Shown here piece by piece: positions 37,420 through 48,878 of a stretch of 64,000 bases of DNA (the stretch's first letter is position 1; the number at the start of each line of letters is the position of its first letter). The DNA comes from Vibrio halioticoli NBRC 102217 (lineage in GTDB: Bacteria; Pseudomonadota; Gammaproteobacteria; Enterobacterales; Vibrionaceae). The stretch covers positions 62,001-126,000 of the forward strand of contig NZ_BAUJ01000004.1 in the NCBI RefSeq assembly GCF_000496695.1. Direction: 5' to 3'. A program made the position numbers and the translations under genes. The notes under the pieces were generated by a model that was not told the origin of the DNA, searched no databases, and saw nothing but the letters and a program-made list of their open reading frames with translations.

Positions 37420-37453
37420 AATATTAAAATTGATCAAAATCAATTTTAATATT
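37420..37453 (+). promoter_or_regulatory. FNR box within a perfect 34-base inverted repeat, torYZ promoter
   Basis: TTGATCAAAATCAA at 37430-37443 matches the FNR consensus TTGATNNNNATCAA exactly. It sits inside a longer perfect palindrome with 15-base arms AATATTAAAATTGAT and ATCAATTTTAATATT. A -10-like CATAAT at 37467-37472 would put the transcription start near 37479 with the FNR box centred at about -42, the class II position. This predicts anaerobic induction of torYZ. The remaining bases of the gap 37331-37550 are very AT-rich. Confidence 0.85.
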
Positions 37454-37550
37454 ATTAAACATTGGACATAATAATTGTGTGAAAAACAACTCAGTAACTA
37501 TTTTTTTAATGAGATAGCTTAATAGCAAATATCTATTAAAGAATTAGGAC

Positions 37551-38645
37551 ATGACAATAAAAAAAAGATATATAGCACTTATGGTTATGATAGGTGTATT
37601 TATTGGCTGGTTGAGCTTAGGTGGTACTGCGGCCATCATGCACAAAACTTCAAGCACGGAGTTTTGTCTATCTTGTCATTCAATGGAAATTCCTTACGAG
37701 GAGTATCAAGGTTCCGTTCACTTTACCAATGCGAAAGGTATTCGAGCTGAGTGTTCCGATTGCCACATACCAAAAGAACCCTTGGATTACGTTGTTACTA
37801 AGATCCGAGCATCTAAAGATATTTATCATGAATTTGTGACTGGAAAAATTGATTCAGAAGATAAATATGAAGACCATCGTTTAGCTATGGCAGAGGCTGT
37901 TTGGGCCCAATTTAGAGAGAATGATTCTGCTACATGTCGTTCATGTCACTCCTTTGACGCAATGGACAGTTACGAGCAGTCTGATGACGCAGTGAAAATG
38001 CATAAATACGCTAAAGAGAACAATCAAACTTGTATTGATTGCCATAAAGGCGTTGCCCACTTTGCACCTGAACCAGAGCTCGATCGTGAAGCTTACGATC
38101 GTATTGTTGCGCTAACAGCAAATACCCCTTCTGATGTAAAACAAGTTTTCAGCGTTAATAAAATTAGTTTAGGTGATCTAGGTGTTATTAATCCTGCCGT
38201 TGAAATGGATGTCGTTAAATACGAAGACCAAAAACGAATGATTAAACTTTCTGGTTACCAAATGAAAGGTGCCGAACAAGTTTTATATATGAGTAAAGGT
38301 CAACGAAATATCATCGCAAGCCTTTCTGAAGCAGGACAAAAACAACTAGAAGTAGGACAGTTTGAAGAAGATCGATATGGTAACTCTTGGAGAACGGCTT
38401 CATTAACTACCACAATTGATGCGCCAGTATTAGATACCTTTGAACCTTTATGGGCGTACGCTGAAGAATTAGATAATGTTTATTGTGCAACTTGTCATGC
38501 CAAAATTCCTGCAAATCACTTTACCGTAAATGCATGGGGACCTGTTGCTAAAGGAATGGGAGATCGAACCGATATCTCAGAATTAGATCTTGAAATACTA
38601 ACCAAATTCTTTCAAAACCACGCAAAAGATGTGGTCGGTCACTAA
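37551..38645 (+). CDS. torY: Pentahaem c-type cytochrome TorY
   Basis: The protein has 364 residues with an N-terminal membrane anchor and five CxxCH haem sites: CLSCH, CSDCH, CRSCH, CIDCH and, in the C-terminal domain, CATCH. The first four form the NapC/NirT module; the fifth domain is typical of TorC/TorY. FCLSCHSMEIPYEEYQGSVH and ASKDIYHEFVTGKIDS are near-identical to E. coli TorY. It passes electrons from menaquinol to the periplasmic reductase TorZ, encoded 24 bases downstream. AGGA precedes the ATG. Confidence 0.93.
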   Translation: MTIKKRYIALMVMIGVFIGWLSLGGTAAIMHKTSSTEFCLSCHSMEIPYEEYQGSVHFTNAKGIRAECSDCHIPKEPLDYVVTKIRASKDIYHEFVTGKIDSEDKYEDHRLAMAEAVWAQFRENDSATCRSCHSFDAMDSYEQSDDAVKMHKYAKENNQTCIDCHKGVAHFAPEPELDREAYDRIVALTANTPSDVKQVFSVNKISLGDLGVINPAVEMDVVKYEDQKRMIKLSGYQMKGAEQVLYMSKGQRNIIASLSEAGQKQLEVGQFEEDRYGNSWRTASLTTTIDAPVLDTFEPLWAYAEELDNVYCATCHAKIPANHFTVNAWGPVAKGMGDRTDISELDLEILTKFFQNHAKDVVGH

Positions 38646-38669
38646 CGTTGAAATAAAAGGCAATTTACT

Positions 38670-41117
38670 ATGACAAACATCACCCGTAGGGGCTTTTTAA
38701 AAGGCTCTGGGATGGTTGCTGGAGCAGCCGCATTTACTTCATTTGCGCCATTATCTGTTAATGCAGCGTCGAAGAAGGGTTCTGGAATTCTTACTGCAGG
38801 TCGCATGGGACCAATGCTATGTAAAGTACAAGATGGGAAGTTGATCTCTTCTACTAACGCATTGGCACAGACAGTTGCAAATAGCTTGCAAACAACGGGT
38901 CCAGATCAGGTTCATACCCAAGCAAGAATTACACACCCAGTAGTGCGCAAAGGCTATCTAGAAAATCCGACTGCGCCAAAAGGGAGTCGCGGCAGTGATG
39001 AGTTTGTGAAGGTTTCGTGGGATGAAGCATATAAACTTATCCATGAACAACACATGCGTATTCGTAAAGAAAACAGCCCTGAAGCCATTTTTGCGGGTTC
39101 TTATGGTTGGCGTTCGTCTGGTGTGTTACACAAGGCTCAAACCTTGTTACAACGTTATATGAGCATGGCTGGTGGATACTCGGGTCACTTAGGTGATTAC
39201 TCAACCGGTGCCGCTCAAGTTATCATGCCGCATGTTATGGGCTCTATTGAAGTGTATGAGCAACAAACAACTTATCCTGTTGTTATGGAACACAGTGACG
39301 TTGTGGTGCTTTGGGGTATGAACCCTTTAAACACACTTAAGATTGCATGGAGTTCAACGGATTGTTCAGGGCTAGAGTTTTTTAATCAGTTAAAAAGTTC
39401 AGGAAAAACCATTATTGCTATTGACCCAATGCGCTCAGAAACCATCGATTTCTTTGGTGATAAGGTGCAATGGATAGCTCCTCATCCATTGACTGACGTG
39501 GCGTTATTGATGGGTATTGCCCACACATTAGTGAAAAACAACAAACACGATAAGGCATTCCTAGATAAATACACCACAGGCTACGATAAGTTTGAGGCGT
39601 ATTTACTTGGTAAAGAAGATGGTGAAGAAAAAACCGCTGAATGGGCGGCCAATATTTCTGGCGTACCAGCTAAGCAGATTGAAGTTCTAGCGGATATTTT
39701 CTCTAAAAATCGCACCATGTTAATGGCTGGATGGGGTATTCAACGTCAGCAATACGGCGAACAAAGACACTGGATGATTGCCACACTATCTGCAATGCTT
39801 GGCCAAATTGGCCTTCCAGGCGGTGGTTTTGGTTTCTCTTATCATTACTCAAATGGTGGTAATCCAACTCGTGATGCTGCCATTTTGCCAGCAATTTCGG
39901 CATCCATTGGTGGTGGCTCATCAGCAGGTAATGATTGGGCTGTATCGGGAGCGGTAAATTCATTCCCAGTTGCGAGAATTGTAGAAGCGTTAGAAAATCC
40001 AGGTGGCAAGTATCAACATAATGGCCATGATAAAACCTTCCCTGATATCAAGATGATTTGGTGGGCTGGTGGGGGCAACTTCACTCATCACCAAGATACT
40101 AATCGCTTGATCAAAGCGTGGAATAAGCCTGAACTTGTTGTTATTTCTGAAATCTATTGGACTGCTGCTGCGAAGCATGCAGACATTGTGTTGCCAATTA
40201 CGACTTCGTTTGAACGCAACGATATGACGATGACTGGTGATTATTCGAATCAACATCTAGTACCAATGAAAAAAGTCGTAGAAGCGCAAGGTGAAGCGCG
40301 TAATGACTTTGATGTGTTTGCTGATATGGCTGAGTTACTTAAAGCGGGTGGCCGTGATGTCTACACCGAAGGTAAATCAGAAATGGATTGGCTGAAAGAG
40401 TTTTATGATACAGCGCAAAAAGCAGGACGTGCAGCACGTATACGTATGCCAAACTTTGGGCGCTTCTGGGACACTAATGAACTGATCGAAATGCGATTTA
40501 ATAAAGATGCGGCAGGTTTTGTTCGTCATGCCGATTTCCGTAAAGATCCGATCATGAACCCATTAGGTACGCCAAGTGGTAAAATAGAAATATTCTCAAA
40601 AACCATTGAAGGTTATGGCTACGAGGATTGTCCTCCACATCCAACATGGATGGCACCTACTGAGTTTATCGGCTCAGCTAAGAAAGGCGAGCTTCAGCTA
40701 ATGACTGCACACGCCGCTCATCGTCTACATAGTCAGTTTAACTACGCTAAATTGCGCGATGAATATGCCATTGCCAATCGTGAACCAATCTCTATTAACA
40801 CCGAAGATGCAAAAGTTATGGGCATTAAAACAGGTGACTTAGTTAGAGCTTACAATGATAGAGGTGAAGTATTAGTAGGGGCGTTAGTCTCTGATGGTAT
40901 TAAGCCAGGTTCAGTGTGTATTCACGAAGGTGGTTGGCCAGATCTTGATCCTGAAACAGGTATTTGTCGAAATGGTGGGGCTAACGTTCTAACTAGTGAT
41001 ATTCCGACATCACGCCTTGCAAACGGTTGTGCTGCGAACTCATCTTTAGTGCGTATTGAAAAATACAAAGGTAAGGTGTTAGGGCTTGATGCATTTGTGC
41101 CACCTAAAGGCGCTTAA
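38670..41117 (+). CDS. torZ: Trimethylamine-N-oxide/S-oxide reductase TorZ (molybdoenzyme)
   Basis: The protein has 815 residues. It has a twin-arginine signal ([19 protein letters not shown]) cut near NAAS. The molybdopterin-bisMGD family residues are present, with [19 protein letters not shown] carrying the active-site Ser, [35 protein letters not shown] and [15 protein letters not shown]. It resembles E. coli TorZ throughout rather than TorA. It reduces TMAO and biotin- or methionine-type S-oxides as terminal electron acceptors. No TorD-type chaperone gene is adjacent, as in torYZ loci generally. Confidence 0.92.
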   Translation: MTNITRRGFLKGSGMVAGAAAFTSFAPLSVNAASKKGSGILTAGRMGPMLCKVQDGKLISSTNALAQTVANSLQTTGPDQVHTQARITHPVVRKGYLENPTAPKGSRGSDEFVKVSWDEAYKLIHEQHMRIRKENSPEAIFAGSYGWRSSGVLHKAQTLLQRYMSMAGGYSGHLGDYSTGAAQVIMPHVMGSIEVYEQQTTYPVVMEHSDVVVLWGMNPLNTLKIAWSSTDCSGLEFFNQLKSSGKTIIAIDPMRSETIDFFGDKVQWIAPHPLTDVALLMGIAHTLVKNNKHDKAFLDKYTTGYDKFEAYLLGKEDGEEKTAEWAANISGVPAKQIEVLADIFSKNRTMLMAGWGIQRQQYGEQRHWMIATLSAMLGQIGLPGGGFGFSYHYSNGGNPTRDAAILPAISASIGGGSSAGNDWAVSGAVNSFPVARIVEALENPGGKYQHNGHDKTFPDIKMIWWAGGGNFTHHQDTNRLIKAWNKPELVVISEIYWTAAAKHADIVLPITTSFERNDMTMTGDYSNQHLVPMKKVVEAQGEARNDFDVFADMAELLKAGGRDVYTEGKSEMDWLKEFYDTAQKAGRAARIRMPNFGRFWDTNELIEMRFNKDAAGFVRHADFRKDPIMNPLGTPSGKIEIFSKTIEGYGYEDCPPHPTWMAPTEFIGSAKKGELQLMTAHAAHRLHSQFNYAKLRDEYAIANREPISINTEDAKVMGIKTGDLVRAYNDRGEVLVGALVSDGIKPGSVCIHEGGWPDLDPETGICRNGGANVLTSDIPTSRLANGCAANSSLVRIEKYKGKVLGLDAFVPPKGA

Positions 41118-41150
41118 TCAAGCACAGATAAAACGCTAAATTGATAAACT

Positions 41151-41187
41151 AAAAATGCCACTCATTTAAAATGAGTGGCATTTTTTT
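41151..41187. terminator. Bidirectional terminator between torZ and the SulP gene
   Basis: AAAAATGCCACTCATT pairs perfectly with AATGAGTGGCATTTTT around a 3-base loop, with A-tract and T-tract on the two sides. It serves the convergent genes torZ and the SulP transporter. Confidence 0.93.
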
Positions 41188-41209
41188 GTCTTTATAACTT
41201 TAAATAAGA

Positions 41210-42769
41210 CTAACCCGCAAGCACATCGGTGGCGACTTTGTAGCTAGGATCTTCCTTAACGTTAATTTCAACTAGGCTGCCTGCTTTGTCTAATAGTGCA
41301 CGACAATCTTGGCTTAGGTGACGAAGGTGTAAGGTTTTACCTTCGGCGTTGTAGCGCTCGGCAAGGGTTTCGATAGCTTCGATAGCCGAGTGATCGGTCA
41401 CGCGAGAATCCGCAAAATCGACAATCACATCCTCAGGGTCATTCTTAGCGTCAAATAGCTCTAGGAAGTTAGCTACCGAGCCAAAGAAGACAGGGCCGTG
41501 GATTTGGTAGACCTTAGAGCCTTCTTCGTTTAGCTGGCTGCTTGCGTAGATGTGCTTAGCGTGTTGCCATGCAAACATCAGTGCTGAGGCAATAACGCCC
41601 ACCGCCACCGCAACTGCAAGGTCGGTCAGTACCGTCACTACAGTCACTAGGATAATGACAAAGAAATCTTGTTTTGGTACGCGACGAGCCAGTTTAAAGG
41701 TTGCCCATTCAAAAGTGCCAATAACTACCATGAACATGACTCCAACCAGTGCGGCGAGTGGGATCATTTCAATAAGACCCGAGGTAAACAAGATGAACAT
41801 CAGTAGCGCAAGCGCCGCCACAATCCCAGACAGTCGTCCACGACCACCAGAGTTTATGTTGATCATAGATTGACCAATCATGGCGCAGCCACCCATAGCG
41901 CCAAATACCGAACAGCTTAGGTTAGCAATACCTTGACCGACACATTCACGGTTACTCTTACCGCGGGTGTTGGTCATTTCATCGAGTACTGTCAGAGTCA
42001 GTAGTGATTCAATTAATCCAATAGCCGCTAAAATAATCGCGTATGGCAGGATGATTTTTAACGTTTCAAGAGAGAGTGGCACTTGTGGAATGGAGAAGGT
42101 TGGTAATGACCCCGCTAAGGTGGCGTTTGAATCTCCCGACATGGCACGTAAGAAATCAACTACGGTGCGAGTGTCTAATCCGAAAAAGTGAACAATAAGA
42201 GTAACGGTGACAATAGCAACCAATGACGAGGGGATGGCCGTTGTAAACTTCGGCAGAAAATAGATGATAGCCATAGTCAGCGCAATCAGGGCAAACATAA
42301 CGGCCATTTGGTCGCTAGGAAGCCAAGTCATTACTCCTGCAACATCAGGGGCTTTGAATTGCCCAAGCTGAGCAAGGAAGATAACAATCGCCAAACCGTT
42401 TACAAAGCCAATCATTACCGGATGCGGCACGATGCGAATAAACTTACCCAGCTTAAATACGCCAGCTAATATTTGCAGAATACCGGTCAACATAATGGTC
42501 GCAAACAGATATTGCACGCCATGTACGGCGACTAAACTGACCATAACCACAGCCATTGCGCCGGTTGCGCCAGAAATCATTCCCGGACGACCACCAAAAA
42601 TAGAGGTAATTAAACCGACGATGAAGGCAGCGTATAGGCCGACCATAGGGTCAACTCCGGCAACAAAGGCAAACGCGACCGCTTCGGGAACCAAGGCCAG
42701 TGCAACGGTCAGTCCTGACAGAACGTCATTTTTGACGCTGGTGGTTGAAAATTGAGGAGATTCAAACAT
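41210..42769 (-). CDS. SulP family inorganic anion transporter with STAS domain
   Basis: The protein has 519 residues. The membrane part has [20 protein letters not shown] at the start and [34 protein letters not shown]; a cytoplasmic STAS domain occupies about residues 410-510 ([40 protein letters not shown]). The family moves sulfate, bicarbonate or dicarboxylates. The short length and sequence fit the bacterial SulP group that includes BicA-like sodium-bicarbonate transporters, but the substrate cannot be fixed. It stands alone on the minus strand. Confidence 0.88.
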   Translation of the reverse strand: MFESPQFSTTSVKNDVLSGLTVALALVPEAVAFAFVAGVDPMVGLYAAFIVGLITSIFGGRPGMISGATGAMAVVMVSLVAVHGVQYLFATIMLTGILQILAGVFKLGKFIRIVPHPVMIGFVNGLAIVIFLAQLGQFKAPDVAGVMTWLPSDQMAVMFALIALTMAIIYFLPKFTTAIPSSLVAIVTVTLIVHFFGLDTRTVVDFLRAMSGDSNATLAGSLPTFSIPQVPLSLETLKIILPYAIILAAIGLIESLLTLTVLDEMTNTRGKSNRECVGQGIANLSCSVFGAMGGCAMIGQSMININSGGRGRLSGIVAALALLMFILFTSGLIEMIPLAALVGVMFMVVIGTFEWATFKLARRVPKQDFFVIILVTVVTVLTDLAVAVAVGVIASALMFAWQHAKHIYASSQLNEEGSKVYQIHGPVFFGSVANFLELFDAKNDPEDVIVDFADSRVTDHSAIEAIETLAERYNAEGKTLHLRHLSQDCRALLDKAGSLVEINVKEDPSYKVATDVLAG

Positions 42770-42883
42770 ATGAATTCATTTCTTCTTACAATTATTGTTT
42801 AGTCGGCGAATCCTAACGGAAACACCGTTGAAGTGCAATCAAGAGATAAGGTGCAAGATGCATATCTTGTGTTATCTAGATAT

Positions 42884-42913
42884 AAAAAAAGAGCCAACCT
42901 AATGGCTGGCTCT
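42884..42913 (-). terminator. Rho-independent terminator of rne
   Basis: On the minus strand AGAGCCA pairs with TGGCTCT around a 10-base loop, followed by seven T, about 20 bases after the rne stop. Confidence 0.85.
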
Positions 42914-42933
42914 CGGTTTACATTTTACGTGGA

Positions 42934-45900
42934 CTAGAAGCTAGGCTTAGTGGTACCAGCAGAAGCTTGATGCGTTGCTGCTTGACTACCCGCTGCACGA
43001 CCTTCAAAGCGCTCGCTACGGAAGTTTGCGGCATTAACCGTAATTTCCTGTAGTTGCTGTGGGCCAGGTGCGCTAGTCATACCTGACTGAGCGTGGCCTT
43101 TAAAGCTTGCTTTTGCCGCTTGAGGCTCAACGGCCGCAACAGGTTCAGCTTTAGCCGGCGCAGGCTCTACAACTAGTGCTTCACTAACACTGCTTTCACT
43201 CACTGGCGTCTCGTTAGAAACAGCTTCAACCGCTTTAGCTTCAGCAACTTCATTAGTGGCTGGCGCAGGTTGTGGCTCAACAGCTTCGTTAACAACTGGT
43301 GGTACTGCAGGTGCTTCAACGTTTTGCGTTTCAACCGCTTTCACTTCAGCTTGTGGAGCTGTAACGGTTTCAGTCACTACCGCTTGTGCTACGACAACTT
43401 CTGGTGCTGCTACCGCTTCTGTTTTCGCAATAGGTTGTTCAATAACCGGTTGCTCAATAACAGGCTGCTCAGTAACCGTTGGCGCTGCTTTCATGATGAT
43501 CACTTTACCCATCGACATTTCAGGGAAAGCAACACCACTGGTGATACCCGTAGCGATAACTTCTTCAGCTACACGTGGCTTTCTCTTAGGCTTAGGTAAG
43601 TCATATTTTGGCATAACTTTGCCCATTGCCATCTCAGGAGAGGCAACACCACCTTTACGTAGACGGAACGGATTAGGTCTGCGATCGCGACCGCGACGAC
43701 GACGTTGTCCACTGGCACGTAGGTGACGAGGTGAGCGACGATTGCGACGTTGTTGTGGCGCTTCGTTTTGTTCAGACTTGTCAGCTTGTTCAGTTGCTGC
43801 TGTTTCAGTAGAAACTTGACCTTTCGGTTGTTGTTTCTTGGCTGGTTTTTCAGCTACAGGCTTAGGCGCTTTAGCGACATCAACGTTTTGTTGGTTTGCT
43901 TCAGCTTGTTGGTCTTTAACGCGCACTTGTTTTTTCATCTGACGACGTTGGCGACGTTGTTTAACCTGACTTGTCTTAGTTTCTTTTTCGCTCTTAGACG
44001 CAGCTTCAGGCTCTTTCTGAGCTTGCTCAGCGATTTTCTTGCCTTGTTCTTCAACCTTATTCGGTGTCTTTCTCTCTTTACGAGGTTTACGCTTGTTCTC
44101 TTTACGAGGCGCTTCTTGCTGAGTAGACGTTGAATTAGGCTTATCAGTCGCAGTTTCATCACGCTCTGTGTTGTTACGATTAGAGCGGTTGTTATTTCTG
44201 CGGCGATTATCACGATTGTTGCGACGACGGCTGTCGTTGCGATCGCGACGTTGTGGTTTCGGTTTTTCTTCTACTACTGGTTCTTCTTTTACTTCTTCTG
44301 AACTAAAGAATTTACCGATAGCAGCGAAGATACGAGAGAACAAACCAGGCGCTTTTGGTGCTGACGGAGTCGGCTTAGCCGCTGCTGCAACTGGAGCCGC
44401 TTGAGGTGCTGGCGCTGCAGATTGTGTTGGAGAAGCAAAACCTTGTAGTACAGGTTCTTCGATGCGTTTTGGCGCAACTTCTACTTCACCCGCTTCGCGA
44501 GCTTCCGCTTCTTTCATTGCATCTAGCTTTTTAGGCAATAGGTATGAAAGTAGGCTTTGTTCTTCACCTTCACGAACGCGAACGATTTCGTAGTGAGGCG
44601 TTTCCATATCTGAGTTAGGTACGATAAGCACCTTAACTTCTTGGCTACGCTCAATATGATTGACGCTGCGGCGTTTTTCGTTGAGTAAGTAAGAGGCGAT
44701 AGGCACAGGCACAACCGCCAGTACTTGCGCGGTATTGTCTTTTAGTGCTTCTTCTTCGATTAGACGAAGAACAGATAGCGCTAGAGATTCGTTATCACGA
44801 ACAACGCCGGTACCTGAACAGCGTGGACAAATATGGTGGCTAGCTTCAGCAAGAGACGGGCTCAAGCGTTGGCGAGACATTTCTAGCAGACCAAATCGTG
44901 AAATGCGACCAATTTGTACGCGGGCACGGTCTAAACGAGCGGCTTCACGGATGCGGTTTTCAACTTCACGTTGGTGACGAACTGGTGTCATATCGATAAA
45001 GTCGATAACCACTAGACCACCAAGGTCACGTAGACGTAGCTGACGAGCAATTTCATCGGCTGCTTCTAGGTTAGTATTAAGTGCGGTTTCTTCGATGTCA
45101 CTGCCTTTTGTTGCACGAGCAGAGTTGATATCGATAGAAGTCAGTGCTTCTGTTGGGTCAATAACGATTGAGCCACCAGAAGGTAAGCGTACTTCGCGTT
45201 GGAACGCAGAGTCGATTTGAGTTTCAATTTGGTAGTGGCTAAATAGAGGCACTTCACCGTCGTATTTTTTAACACGATTAACGAAGTCTGGGCGTACCAA
45301 TTGAATGTGTGCTTGAGCACGTTCAAAAATAGTGTTGCTGTCGATCAGGATCTCGCCAATATCGCGACGTAAGTAGTCACGAATAGCACGAACGATAACG
45401 TTACTTTCTTGATGGATAAGGAAAGGCGCTTGATTTGCATCAGCCGCTTCTTTTACTGCTCTCCAGTGATTAAGTAGAACATTTAAGTCCCACTCAAGTT
45501 CTTCAGCGCTTTTACCAACACCGGCTGTACGAACAATTAAACCCATACCTTGTGGTAGCTCTAAAGTGCTTAGTGCCGCTTTAAGTTGGGTGCGTTCATC
45601 ACCTTCGATACGACGTGAAATACCGCCGGCTCTTGGGTTATTAGGCATTAATACTAGGTAGCTACCCGCAAGAGAGATAAAGGTAGTAAGAGCGGCGCCC
45701 TTATTACCACGTTCTTCTTTCTCAACTTGAACAATAACTTCTTGGCCTTCTTTAAGCACTTCTTTAATGCTTGGACGACCTTGGTATGTGTAGCCTGCAG
45801 GAAAGTAATCGCGTGCTACTTCTTTAAGAGGGAGGAATCCGTGTCGTTCTGCGCCATAGTCAACAAATGCTGCTTCTAAGCTTGGCTCAATGCGAGTGAT

Positions 45901-46035
45901 ACGTCCTTTGTAGATATTCGCCTTCTTTGATTCGTGGCCAGGACTTTCGATATCTAAATCAAACAGTTGCTGTCCATCAACGAGGGCGACGCGCAACTCT
46001 TCTTTTTGAGTTGCGTTAATTAACATTCTTTTCAT
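42934..46035 (-). CDS. rne: Ribonuclease E
   Basis: The protein has 1033 residues. The catalytic half has the S1 RNA-binding domain (about 35-120), the DNase I-like part with the catalytic aspartates in [12 protein letters not shown] and [11 protein letters not shown], and the zinc-link CPRCSGTG near residue 405. The C-terminal half is low-complexity: an amphipathic segment ([12 protein letters not shown]), long Arg/Lys-rich RNA-binding stretches, two copies of PEM(A/S)MGKV and Glu/Ala/Pro/Val repeats. The tail [17 protein letters not shown] resembles the PNPase-binding end of E. coli RNase E. It is the scaffold endonuclease of the RNA degradosome. The gene is divergent from rluC with a long leader. 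Confidence 0.96.
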   Translation of the reverse strand: MKRMLINATQKEELRVALVDGQQLFDLDIESPGHESKKANIYKGRITRIEPSLEAAFVDYGAERHGFLPLKEVARDYFPAGYTYQGRPSIKEVLKEGQEVIVQVEKEERGNKGAALTTFISLAGSYLVLMPNNPRAGGISRRIEGDERTQLKAALSTLELPQGMGLIVRTAGVGKSAEELEWDLNVLLNHWRAVKEAADANQAPFLIHQESNVIVRAIRDYLRRDIGEILIDSNTIFERAQAHIQLVRPDFVNRVKKYDGEVPLFSHYQIETQIDSAFQREVRLPSGGSIVIDPTEALTSIDINSARATKGSDIEETALNTNLEAADEIARQLRLRDLGGLVVIDFIDMTPVRHQREVENRIREAARLDRARVQIGRISRFGLLEMSRQRLSPSLAEASHHICPRCSGTGVVRDNESLALSVLRLIEEEALKDNTAQVLAVVPVPIASYLLNEKRRSVNHIERSQEVKVLIVPNSDMETPHYEIVRVREGEEQSLLSYLLPKKLDAMKEAEAREAGEVEVAPKRIEEPVLQGFASPTQSAAPAPQAAPVAAAAKPTPSAPKAPGLFSRIFAAIGKFFSSEEVKEEPVVEEKPKPQRRDRNDSRRRNNRDNRRRNNNRSNRNNTERDETATDKPNSTSTQQEAPRKENKRKPRKERKTPNKVEEQGKKIAEQAQKEPEAASKSEKETKTSQVKQRRQRRQMKKQVRVKDQQAEANQQNVDVAKAPKPVAEKPAKKQQPKGQVSTETAATEQADKSEQNEAPQQRRNRRSPRHLRASGQRRRRGRDRRPNPFRLRKGGVASPEMAMGKVMPKYDLPKPKRKPRVAEEVIATGITSGVAFPEMSMGKVIIMKAAPTVTEQPVIEQPVIEQPIAKTEAVAAPEVVVAQAVVTETVTAPQAEVKAVETQNVEAPAVPPVVNEAVEPQPAPATNEVAEAKAVEAVSNETPVSESSVSEALVVEPAPAKAEPVAAVEPQAAKASFKGHAQSGMTSAPGPQQLQEITVNAANFRSERFEGRAAGSQAATHQASAGTTKPSF

Positions 46036-46330
46036 TCGAATTCTCGTCGTTTTTTCTCTGATTATTTTATTTGTGATTGTCGCAATTGTTTCTATCGATG
46101 GTGCCTGATCCCATGGTCGATCGGTGCAGCCTCACGGCTGGAAGGGATGCTCGGGGACACTTTAGCCATCACATTTTACTCTTCAGTAAAAGGTGATCTG
46201 CGAAAAATTTGCAGTCGAACTCTGCATCGATAGGTAAAAGTTGTGCGACATGCTTGTTCAGAATCAATGTCTTATGCCTTACGCAGCACGGAGTAATGAA
46301 CAATCAACTTTCATTTCTTGTCAATTTGCG
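46036..46330 (-). promoter_or_regulatory. Structured 5' leader of rne
   Basis: The gap of 603 bases between rne and rluC contains several inverted repeats on the rne strand: GATCACcTTTTACT-GAAG-AGTAAAAtGTGATG (about 46166-46196) and CAGCCGTGAGGCTG near 46130. E. coli rne has a long leader whose hairpins let RNase E cleave its own mRNA and autoregulate, so an analogous role is likely. The upper limit at 46330 is approximate. The rest of the gap (46331-46638) holds AT-rich promoter DNA for both genes. Confidence 0.55.
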
Positions 46331-46638
46331 CCTTAGTAAAGTGTAAAAAATAACCAAGGGAACATATTGATTGACGAACTATAACAGTGTCACTAATGCA
46401 CAGCAATCGACAAACAGATAAAGGATAGAAAAAAAACTAAAAAACACCAAGCTGAAATAGCTAATCGTATGATTATATTAGATTTAATTAATGTGAGTAA
46501 AAATGACAAAACTGTGACGGTGTCATGTTGTACACAGGTTTTTCAATTATCTAACCGCGAATGCACGTCATAGCCAATTTATCCAGTGCAGAGTAGAAAG
46601 ATGTGATTTAGAACACTTTAGAATGTTACACTAGGCAA

Positions 46639-47583
46639 ATGAGTGAAATAAGAACCCCAGTCCAGTTTGTTGAGATAGATTCTGACATGGCCGGACAGCG
46701 CATCGATAATTTTCTGCGCAATCAATTAAAAGCAATCCCTAAGAGTATGGTTTACCGAATTATACGTAAGGGTGAAGTGCGCGTGAATAAAAAGCGTATC
46801 AAAGCCGAATACAAACTTCAGGCAGGCGATGTTGTGCGAATTCCGCCAGTGACGATTCCTGCCACTGAAGAGACGCCAGCCTTAAGTACTAAACTTAATA
46901 AAGTATCAGAGCTTGAGCACTGCATCTTATATGAAGATGATCATCTGCTTATTTTAAATAAACCCTCGGGTACTGCAGTGCACGGTGGCAGTGGTTTGAA
47001 GTTTGGCGCGATTGAAGCGTTACGAGCATTAAGACCGGATGCGAGATTTTTAGAACTGGTGCATCGCATTGATAGAGATACCTCCGGTATTTTATTAGTG
47101 GCCAAGAAACGCTCGGCACTGCGCCATCTACAAGCCCAGTTTCGCGAGAAAACCGTGCAAAAGTATTATTTTGCCTTGGTGATGGGTGAGTGGAAGAACA
47201 GCATTCGTAAAGTGACTGCGCCGCTTCTTAAAAATGAAGTAAACAGTATTGTGCGGGTAAATCCGAACGGTAAGCCGTCAGAAACGCGCTTTAAAGTGAT
47301 TGAAAAGTTGAATAACTCGACTTTAATTCAAGCGAGCCCAATTACTGGCCGTACCCATCAAATTCGTGTGCACGTTCAATATACTGGCCACCCAATTGCT
47401 TGGGATGATCGTTATGGCGACCGCCGTTTTGATGCATTTACCGCTAAAGTAGGGCTAGATCGCTTATTCTTACATGCGGCTAACATTAAGTTTACCCACC
47501 CAGGTACAGAAGAAGAGATGGATATCTCGGCACCAATGGAAGGTAAACTAACGCGTGCGATCGAAAAACTGCGAGTGTCGTAA
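46639..47583 (+). CDS. rluC: 23S rRNA pseudouridine synthase RluC
   Basis: The protein has 314 residues. It has an S4 RNA-binding domain (RIDNFLRNQLKAIPKSMVYR, GEVRVNKKRIK) then the RluA-type catalytic domain with HRIDRDTSGILLVAKKR (catalytic Asp) and ITGRTHQIRVHVQYTGHPI. It makes pseudouridines 955, 2504 and 2580 in the E. coli numbering. Position next to and divergent from rne matches E. coli. Confidence 0.94.
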   Translation: MSEIRTPVQFVEIDSDMAGQRIDNFLRNQLKAIPKSMVYRIIRKGEVRVNKKRIKAEYKLQAGDVVRIPPVTIPATEETPALSTKLNKVSELEHCILYEDDHLLILNKPSGTAVHGGSGLKFGAIEALRALRPDARFLELVHRIDRDTSGILLVAKKRSALRHLQAQFREKTVQKYYFALVMGEWKNSIRKVTAPLLKNEVNSIVRVNPNGKPSETRFKVIEKLNNSTLIQASPITGRTHQIRVHVQYTGHPIAWDDRYGDRRFDAFTAKVGLDRLFLHAANIKFTHPGTEEEMDISAPMEGKLTRAIEKLRVS

Positions 47584-47631
47584 TGTGTGTAAAGTCGCGA
47601 TTAATTTAAATTAGCCGTTAACCTAACACCG

Positions 47632-48219
47632 TTATCCTAAAACAGAGACGCCTTCATTTTCTAGCAAGTCGATAAGCTCGATGAGTGGCAAACCAATGAG
47701 GGTGTTAGGGTCTTTACCCTCTAATGCACGAAATAGAGCGATACCTAAGCCTTCGCTTTTAAAGCTGCCGGCACAATTTAATGGTTGCTCTATTTCAACG
47801 TAACGTTTGATTTGAGTCTCTGACAACGTTTTAAAGTGCACGTTAAAAGTATCGACAATGACTTGAGTACGACTATTTTTAGTGTTGTACAGCGCAAGTC
47901 CAGTATAAAATGTAATGGTTTGGCCGCTTTGCTCTGTGAGCTGTTGTATCGCACCTGCTTTGGTATGCGGTTTACCTGCAATGCGACCATTAACCACACA
48001 AACTTGGTCAGAACCAATCACGAGGTGCTGACCATCAGGAAGAGAGCAAGATTTGGCTTTTCCTTCAGCCAGTCTTGCGACAAGCTGCTCAGGCAATTCA
48101 TTGTCTAGAGCCGTTTCGTCAAAGTCAGGGCTGACTTGTATAAAAGAAACCGATAGTTTACGCAGAATCTCTGCTCGATAAGGGGATGTCGAGGCTAAGA
48201 CAATTTGATATTCGTTCAT
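47632..48219 (-). CDS. yceF: Maf-like nucleotide pyrophosphatase YceF
   Basis: The protein has 195 residues. It has the Maf signatures LASTSPYRAEILRKL, SPDFDET, LVIGSDQV and SFKSEGLGIALF. The subgroup hydrolyses 7-methyl-GTP in E. coli YceF and guards against modified nucleotides. The ATG at 48219 is chosen because homologues start MxxxIVLASTSPYR; longer frames to 48342 would overlap yceD's start. The gene is divergent from yceD. Confidence 0.9.
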   Translation of the reverse strand: MNEYQIVLASTSPYRAEILRKLSVSFIQVSPDFDETALDNELPEQLVARLAEGKAKSCSLPDGQHLVIGSDQVCVVNGRIAGKPHTKAGAIQQLTEQSGQTITFYTGLALYNTKNSRTQVIVDTFNVHFKTLSETQIKRYVEIEQPLNCAGSFKSEGLGIALFRALEGKDPNTLIGLPLIELIDLLENEGVSVLG

Positions 48220-48336
48220 GAATTCCAGTTCGATGTTTAGATTGTTTGGCATAGAATAATCGACGTACAAAAATTGAGTAAGTTTTTTCTGTTTTCCTTT
48301 GACTAAATTTGATTTGAGAGATAATATTCGCGCCCT

Positions 48337-48873
48337 ATGCAAAAGGTAAAAATACCGCGAACGGTTGACCCGAGTAAAGCAGCTCAGAAACGACTAGACT
48401 ATGATGGCATCATCCAAGTCAGTCTGCTCAAGCGCTTGGCCGAGTCGGTCGAAGGCGTAAAACGCAACGCAGAAGTCACATTGTCATTTGACTTAGATGA
48501 ACAACGATTGGTCGTTATCTCTGGTAAAGCTAACGTCGAAGTCGATTTAGAGTGTCAACGCTGCAATGAGAACTTCACACATTATTGTGAAGTCCAATTC
48601 GTCTATACCCCTAATAAGGGCGAAAAGACCGAAGAGGAAGCCCCGGAAGAGTACGATTTGGTAGATCTGAACGAGTACGGTGAATGCGATCTCATACAGT
48701 TAGTTGAAGACGAGTTCCTTCTAAACTTACCTCAAGTAGCAATGCATGATGTATCTGAATGTAGCGTAAATACACATAACTTGGTTTTTGGTGACATTCC
48801 TGAAGAAATTGAGGAAGAGAAACCAAACCCGTTCGAAGTTTTAAAAAGCTTAAAAGCAAAGACAAAGGAGTAG
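48337..48873 (+). CDS. yceD: YceD (DUF177), 23S rRNA accumulation protein
   Basis: The protein has 178 residues. It is the acidic DUF177 protein with the paired cysteines CQRC (about residue 74) and a second conserved part ([18 protein letters not shown]). In bacteria it always precedes rpmF and is needed for normal 23S rRNA accumulation. It lies 5 bases before rpmF. Expression is probably coupled to the ribosomal and fatty-acid genes. Confidence 0.92.
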   Translation: MQKVKIPRTVDPSKAAQKRLDYDGIIQVSLLKRLAESVEGVKRNAEVTLSFDLDEQRLVVISGKANVEVDLECQRCNENFTHYCEVQFVYTPNKGEKTEEEAPEEYDLVDLNEYGECDLIQLVEDEFLLNLPQVAMHDVSECSVNTHNLVFGDIPEEIEEEKPNPFEVLKSLKAKTKE

Positions 48874-48878
48874 GGTCA

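Noticed and set aside
43256..43726. Long plus-strand open frames opposite rne.
   Set aside because: They are shadows of the biased, low-complexity RNase E tail.
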